The position numbers were made by a program, and so were the translations under genes. From NCBI RefSeq assembly GCF_003987335.1, contig NZ_PIPK01000017.1, positions 1-53,848 on the forward strand: DNA of 53,848 nucleotides, read 5' to 3'. Shown here piece by piece: positions 50,445-53,848 of this stretch (position 1 is its first letter; every line of letters starts with the position of its first letter). Source of the stretch: Aliidiomarina maris (GTDB lineage: Bacteria; Pseudomonadota; Gammaproteobacteria; Enterobacterales; Alteromonadaceae). The notes beneath the pieces are model-generated. The model was given only the letters and a program-made list of their open reading frames with translations. It was not told the origin of the DNA and ran no database searches.

Positions 50445-51541
50445 GATTTATGTCCTAGTCGTTCACGTTTATAGCTGCCGTCTTGCACTCGTGTGCACCA
50501 GTCTTGATTATCTAGGTACCACTGAACGGTTTTTCGAATGCCGGATTCAAATGTTTCTTGTGGCACCCAGCCGAGATCATTTTTAATTTTGCTGGCATCT
50601 ATGGCATAGCGCATATCGTGACCTGGCCTATCTTGCACATGGGTAATTAAATCCGCGTAGGTTTCTTTATCAATGGTGTTCGATGCAGGCTTTAACTCAT
50701 CCAGTACATTGCAGATGGTTCTCACCACATCGATGTTTTGCTTTTCGTTATGGCCACCAATGTTGTAGGTTTCACCAATCTTGCCTTCAGTGGCTACCTT
50801 CACTAAAGCGCGCGCATGGTCCTCTACATAAAGCCAATCACGAATCTGGTTGCCTGTGCCATATACTGGCAAGGGCTTCCCTTCTAAAGCGTTTAAAATC
50901 ATTAGCGGAATGAGCTTTTCAGGAAAGTGGTAAGGGCCGTAGTTGTTTGAGCAGTTGGTGATAATAGTGGGGAAGCCATAGGTACGCTGCCAAGCTCGTA
51001 CCAAGTGGTCGCTACTGGCTTTCGACGCACTGTAGGGTGAACTGGGCGCGTAGGCTGTTGTTTCTGTGAATAATGGCAGTGCCTCAGCTTCACTTTCGCT
51101 CTGCACATCGTCAGGGTGCGGTAAATCGCCATACACCTCGTCAGTAGAAATATGATGAAAACGAAAACTTGCGTGCCGCTTACTATCTAACTGCTGCCAA
51201 TAAGCGCGAGCTTGCTCAAGCAGTGTATAGGTACCTACTATATTCGTTTGAATAAATTCGCCGGGGCCATCAATTGAGCGGTCAACATGAGATTCCGCCG
51301 CTAGGTGCATCACGATGTCGGGCTGATGCTGATTGAATACACGCTTAAGCTCGTGCGCGTTACAGATATCAACCTGTTCGAAGGCGTAGCGCTCGCTATC
51401 GCTGATAGCAGATAACGACTCTAAATTGCCTGCATACGTGAGCTTATCAACGTTAACTACCGCATGCTTTGTATCGTTTATTAAGTGGCGGATAACGGCT
51501 GAACCGATGAACCCAGCTCCGCCTGTTACTAAAATCTTCAT
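50441..51541 (-). CDS. rmlB: dTDP-glucose 4,6-dehydratase RmlB
   Basis: This 366-residue extended SDR has '[15 protein letters not shown]', '[16 protein letters not shown]', '[14 protein letters not shown]', '[10 protein letters not shown]' (Thr-Asp-Glu) and '[13 protein letters not shown]' (Tyr-xxx-Lys). It converts dTDP-glucose to the 4-keto-6-deoxy intermediate used by WecE. No rmlC or rmlD is in the window, consistent with Fuc4N and not rhamnose. Confidence 0.95.
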   Translation of the reverse strand: MKILVTGGAGFIGSAVIRHLINDTKHAVVNVDKLTYAGNLESLSAISDSERYAFEQVDICNAHELKRVFNQHQPDIVMHLAAESHVDRSIDGPGEFIQTNIVGTYTLLEQARAYWQQLDSKRHASFRFHHISTDEVYGDLPHPDDVQSESEAEALPLFTETTAYAPSSPYSASKASSDHLVRAWQRTYGFPTIITNCSNNYGPYHFPEKLIPLMILNALEGKPLPVYGTGNQIRDWLYVEDHARALVKVATEGKIGETYNIGGHNEKQNIDVVRTICNVLDELKPASNTIDKETYADLITHVQDRPGHDMRYAIDASKIKNDLGWVPQETFESGIRKTVQWYLDNQDWCTRVQDGSYKRERLGHKS

Positions 51542-51544
51542 CCT

Positions 51545-52525
51545 TTAGTTGCTCTCCTTTGCTGTTAGCTTAGCCGGAGAATCTTCATTGCCTTTGCGTA
51601 TGACATTCAGCAGTAGCACGATAAATAGTGACAGGAACCCACCCAAGAAGGTCCCCACAATGGCGATTAATGCCCGTGACGGCTTAGCTCTTTGCTCTGG
51701 CACTACCGCGGGGTCAATAACTCGGTAGACGTATTCAGGGCGCACATTGGCAAGCATAATAGTTTGGGTTTGCTGCTCGAGTAACGACGAATAGACTTGT
51801 TGGGTATTCGCTAAGCGGGCATTTTCCAACTCACGCTCTATGTAACTTATGCTGCGTTGTGCCTCTTCGATGTCGCGACGGCGCATTTCGTTATTGATGT
51901 CTTCAATTAGCCAGTCTACCCACTGCTTTGCAATAACTGGCGACAAGTGCTCGATTCTTAAAGTGAGTACACCGGTTGTGGTGTCTTCTGTCAGGTTCAT
52001 GATATCGCGAAACTCGTCAACGAATTCCCACGCAGTTGGCTTTGGCTGTTTTGGCGGCTCTACTTCTCGTACCCAAGTTTGCGTTTCTGGATTATAAATT
52101 TCATAGTCGTAGGTCACTTCACCACTTATCGGATGCCAGCTCTCCACGGCCATTAAATCTGGTAAAACCTCGCGCTCTTGCACGAAGTTAGTAATGAAAG
52201 CTCGTGAACGCAAAATCTCCTGCGCCAAACGGGCATTGTCGACCTGCCCTTGGGGCATGTTAATGCCTGCTAAGGATGCTAAACCGCCCAATTGTCCGCC
52301 CATATTACCCAAGCCACTTCCCTGCGCTTCTTTGGTGGGTGCTAGTTTGGCTTCTGCGGCGTAAATATTGGGTAGGCTTAAGGCATAAATAACCGAGCCG
52401 ACAGCAAACACAAACGTCACGGCAATGATAATCCATTTGCCTTTCCACAGAATGCTGAAGAGCTCGCGCAGGTCTATTTCGTCGTCTGCGACTTGGCGTT
52501 GCTGGGGTGTATTCGGGTCGGTCAT
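51545..52525 (-). CDS. wzz: Wzz-type chain-length determinant
   Basis: This 326-residue PCP-class protein has an N-terminal membrane segment at about 32-52 (GKWIIIAVTFVFAVGSVIYA) and a C-terminal one at about 285-310 (LIAIVGTFLGGFLSLFIVLL). A periplasmic helical domain lies between them, with 'PSRALI' before the second segment. There is no tyrosine-kinase domain, so it is a Wzz (PCP-1) type that sets polymer length with Wzy. It is the first gene of the locus, about 115 bases after the ops element. Confidence 0.87.
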   Translation of the reverse strand: MTDPNTPQQRQVADDEIDLRELFSILWKGKWIIIAVTFVFAVGSVIYALSLPNIYAAEAKLAPTKEAQGSGLGNMGGQLGGLASLAGINMPQGQVDNARLAQEILRSRAFITNFVQEREVLPDLMAVESWHPISGEVTYDYEIYNPETQTWVREVEPPKQPKPTAWEFVDEFRDIMNLTEDTTTGVLTLRIEHLSPVIAKQWVDWLIEDINNEMRRRDIEEAQRSISYIERELENARLANTQQVYSSLLEQQTQTIMLANVRPEYVYRVIDPAVVPEQRAKPSRALIAIVGTFLGGFLSLFIVLLLNVIRKGNEDSPAKLTAKESN

Positions 52526-52590
52526 GGGTGGTTTCGCTTTTGGGTTTTGTTTGGGTTTGTAATGGCGTTGAATTTAAGTTTATTGTTTCG

Positions 52591-52608
52591 GCATGCTTAG
52601 CATGCCCT
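52591..52608. repeat. Palindrome in the wzz leader
   Basis: GGCATGC-TTA-GCATGCC forms a perfect 7-bp hairpin between the ops element and wzz. No T run follows on the minus strand. It could pause or fold the leader RNA, or be a dispersed repeat; only one copy was noticed in the window. Confidence 0.5.
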
Positions 52609-52641
52609 ACGTTTTTTGCGACGCCGTTGCTGGGCTTTAGG

Positions 52642-52690
52642 TACGCTACCGCCCTTGGGTTGTTGGGTCCCAAAGCTCCAGGCGTGACAA
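52642..52690 (-). promoter_or_regulatory. ops/JUMPstart-type element (RfaH recruitment site)
   Basis: On the minus strand GGCGGTAGCGTA (52653-52642) matches the ops consensus GGCGGTAGNNT. Upstream it is preceded by a GGAGCT...CCCAAG stretch like the rest of a JUMPstart sequence. It lies about 115 bases before wzz in the leader of the polysaccharide locus. Known ops elements recruit RfaH to the elongating polymerase, so that it ignores terminators over very long operons. Confidence 0.75.
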
Positions 52691-52699
52691 AAATGGCAT

Positions 52700-53216
52700 A
52701 GAGCGGCACTCCTGCCTCTTTCGAATAGATTTTGCGTAATTAATAATTCTTTGGTGCGTGGTTGACTTATTTGCCCCGCACTATTCGCTGTGCGTTATCT
52801 GCGGCTTATCATATTGTTAGCAAAGCACCTGGCTTTACAGTGACCACTTGGGTAAAGGCTGGCACTTGGCCTACCCCTACCTTAACCAAGCGACCTATTC
52901 TACACCTATAGCCTGTAATCAGACAATGCGGTTTTATGAAAACTTAACGTTGTTGCTGGCTTTTCGCTCATTGGTTACGCAGCTTGCGCTATTGACGTTA
53001 AGTGACGTTGCTTGACGCTTGGTGTATTTTATCGCTTTCGCGCTCGTGCTTAGCTTCCAGCAAACGATGCTGAAGCGCTGTCATCAAAACTCCCAGTTGC
53101 TCCGCTAGCTTTGCTGACACACTGGCGCTTCATCTTTGTTGTAAGCACAAATAAAGACGGGGCACCTGCTGAGGTATCGAGCTCAGCAAAACAACTAAAG
53201 TTGTTTAACGAGCGGT
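52700..53216. other. Long leader/intergenic region without a confident gene
   Basis: Between the ops region and the hypothetical gene at 53217 I see only a possible 40-codon minus-strand ORF (52998-53120, GTG start, 'AKLAEQLGVLMTALQHRLLE'), which may be a small protein or a remnant. The promoter of the polysaccharide locus must lie in 52700-52900; no clear -35/-10 pair was chosen. Confidence 0.4.
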
Positions 53217-53696
53217 TTAGCTACCGCTTTTGTCCTCATTTTGCGTGTTTTCGTTGTTGTCTTCAGCAATTTCTGCTGCGTAGTAATACCTGAGCAAGGG
53301 CGAGCTAGTTGGTAGTTCGAAGGTTTGGATAACTTTGCCTTTCTTTACCCGAACTAAGGTTTGATTGGTGCCTTTGAAAAAGATCCGCCACTTTTCAGAT
53401 TCATACAGCCTTTGCTCTTCATAGCTTAGCTGATGTAATGCACTGCCAAGTCGCTCCTCAGTCCACACCCCCTGCCTATACCTCTCTGAATCCATTCGCT
53501 CTGTGGCGAAACCTGTTGCTATGAGAGTACGCTCGGCGAAGAACCTCAGCGTAAGCACGTCAAATTTGAAGAGTGTGACTATTAATAAAATCAGCACTGG
53601 GAACTGTATTGTTTTTATCGGTCTTGAAAGCTGAAATAATGCTTCTTTCATTAGTTTACCGGAGGAAGCTTGCTCTTTACGCGTCAGCTCATTCAC
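53217..53696 (-). CDS. Hypothetical single-pass membrane protein
   Basis: This 159-residue protein has one strong hydrophobic segment at about residues 32-45 ('IQFPVLILLIVTLFKF'), a basic N terminus and a soluble C-terminal domain ('SEKWRIFFKGTNQTLVRVKK' followed by an acidic, Asn/Glu-rich tail). That predicts the N terminus in the cytoplasm and the domain in the periplasm. I do not recognise the family. It is on the same strand as the polysaccharide locus but well upstream of its leader. Confidence 0.6.
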   Translation of the reverse strand: MNELTRKEQASSGKLMKEALFQLSRPIKTIQFPVLILLIVTLFKFDVLTLRFFAERTLIATGFATERMDSERYRQGVWTEERLGSALHQLSYEEQRLYESEKWRIFFKGTNQTLVRVKKGKVIQTFELPTSSPLLRYYYAAEIAEDNNENTQNEDKSGS

Positions 53697-53848
53697 AGAA
53701 AATATAAAAACAATTAAAACCGGCCTTGTTGATCAAATCCGTACCGAGGGTAAAATTGCCCCTTTCCCACCTGGGGTTAGCGCACCATTTCGCTCACAGG
53801 CATCCCAAGGCGTGTTAATTTATTAAGTACGGCGACCCGTACATAACC

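Noticed and set aside
52998-53120. 40-codon minus-strand ORF in the long region upstream of wzz
   Set aside because: No clear ribosome site or family; listed only as a possibility in the intergenic entry.

Overview
The window looks like chromosomal DNA of a marine gammaproteobacterium of the Alteromonadales type. An Idiomarina-like host is my best guess, from gene content alone: secreted M14 and S8 peptidases, a tRNA-Trp / holD-like / rimI neighbourhood and a Yjb-type exopolysaccharide export set. It combines ordinary backbone genes with two accessory zones and one very long surface-polysaccharide locus.

Positions 1-10,000 are a patchwork. A CopL-like metal-binding exported protein stands head to head with the 3' remnant of a TonB-dependent receptor. 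Then come an M14 metallopeptidase, a short-chain dehydrogenase, the 3' end of a VOC/glyoxalase gene, an IS66-family element that has lost almost all of tnpC, a hipBA toxin-antitoxin pair, a 5' fragment of prfC (release factor 3) and an abiE type IV toxin-antitoxin pair. The prfC fragment matters because the 5' end of prfC is the known chromosomal target of SXT/R391-family integrative elements. The fragment here stops at the conserved 'SHPDA' point and runs into foreign sequence, as one junction of such an integration would.

Positions 10,000-20,100 are mostly backbone: dsbG, a metallo-beta-lactamase-fold phosphodiesterase-like protein, tRNA-Trp(CCA) with a clear promoter, a small holD-like gene, an EAL-HDOD signalling protein and rimI. 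An AT-rich gene for a secreted protein of unknown function follows. It sits between two copies of a 54-bp sequence (one mismatch) that contains a terminator hairpin, so it looks like an inserted cassette. Next are a lipobox-bearing kexin-like S8 protease with a P-domain and a small partner protein downstream, an arrangement like the ASP protease and its ORF2 external chaperone in Aeromonas sobria. A small lipoprotein closes this part.

Positions 20,100-52,700 hold a polysaccharide locus transcribed almost entirely on the minus strand. It starts at the right with an ops/JUMPstart-type element (RfaH recruitment) ahead of wzz. The first block (wzz, rmlB, rmlA, a WecF-type transferase, a hexapeptide acyltransferase, wecE, wzx) makes and uses dTDP-Fuc4NAc. 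A damaged gene and an inactivated IS3-family element follow. An AT-rich central block comes next (wbpA, GT2, wzy, GT4, wbpB, wbpD, wbpE, GT4). It predicts UDP-GlcNAc(3NAc)A synthesis, and a NAD-dependent epimerase, a PglC-type initiating transferase and a WbpM-type 4,6-dehydratase predict a QuiNAc-type initiating sugar. A Fic AMP-transferase gene intervenes, then ugd (UDP-GlcA), a large SLBB export protein, a Wzi-family protein and a YjbE-YjbF-(GfcC+YjbH) group with a terminator after yjbE. Together the genes predict a Wzx/Wzy-dependent acidic capsule or O-polysaccharide containing Fuc4NAc, diacetamido-glucuronic acid, a QuiNAc-type sugar and possibly GlcA. All functional calls come from reading the sequence and from family knowledge; no database search was run.
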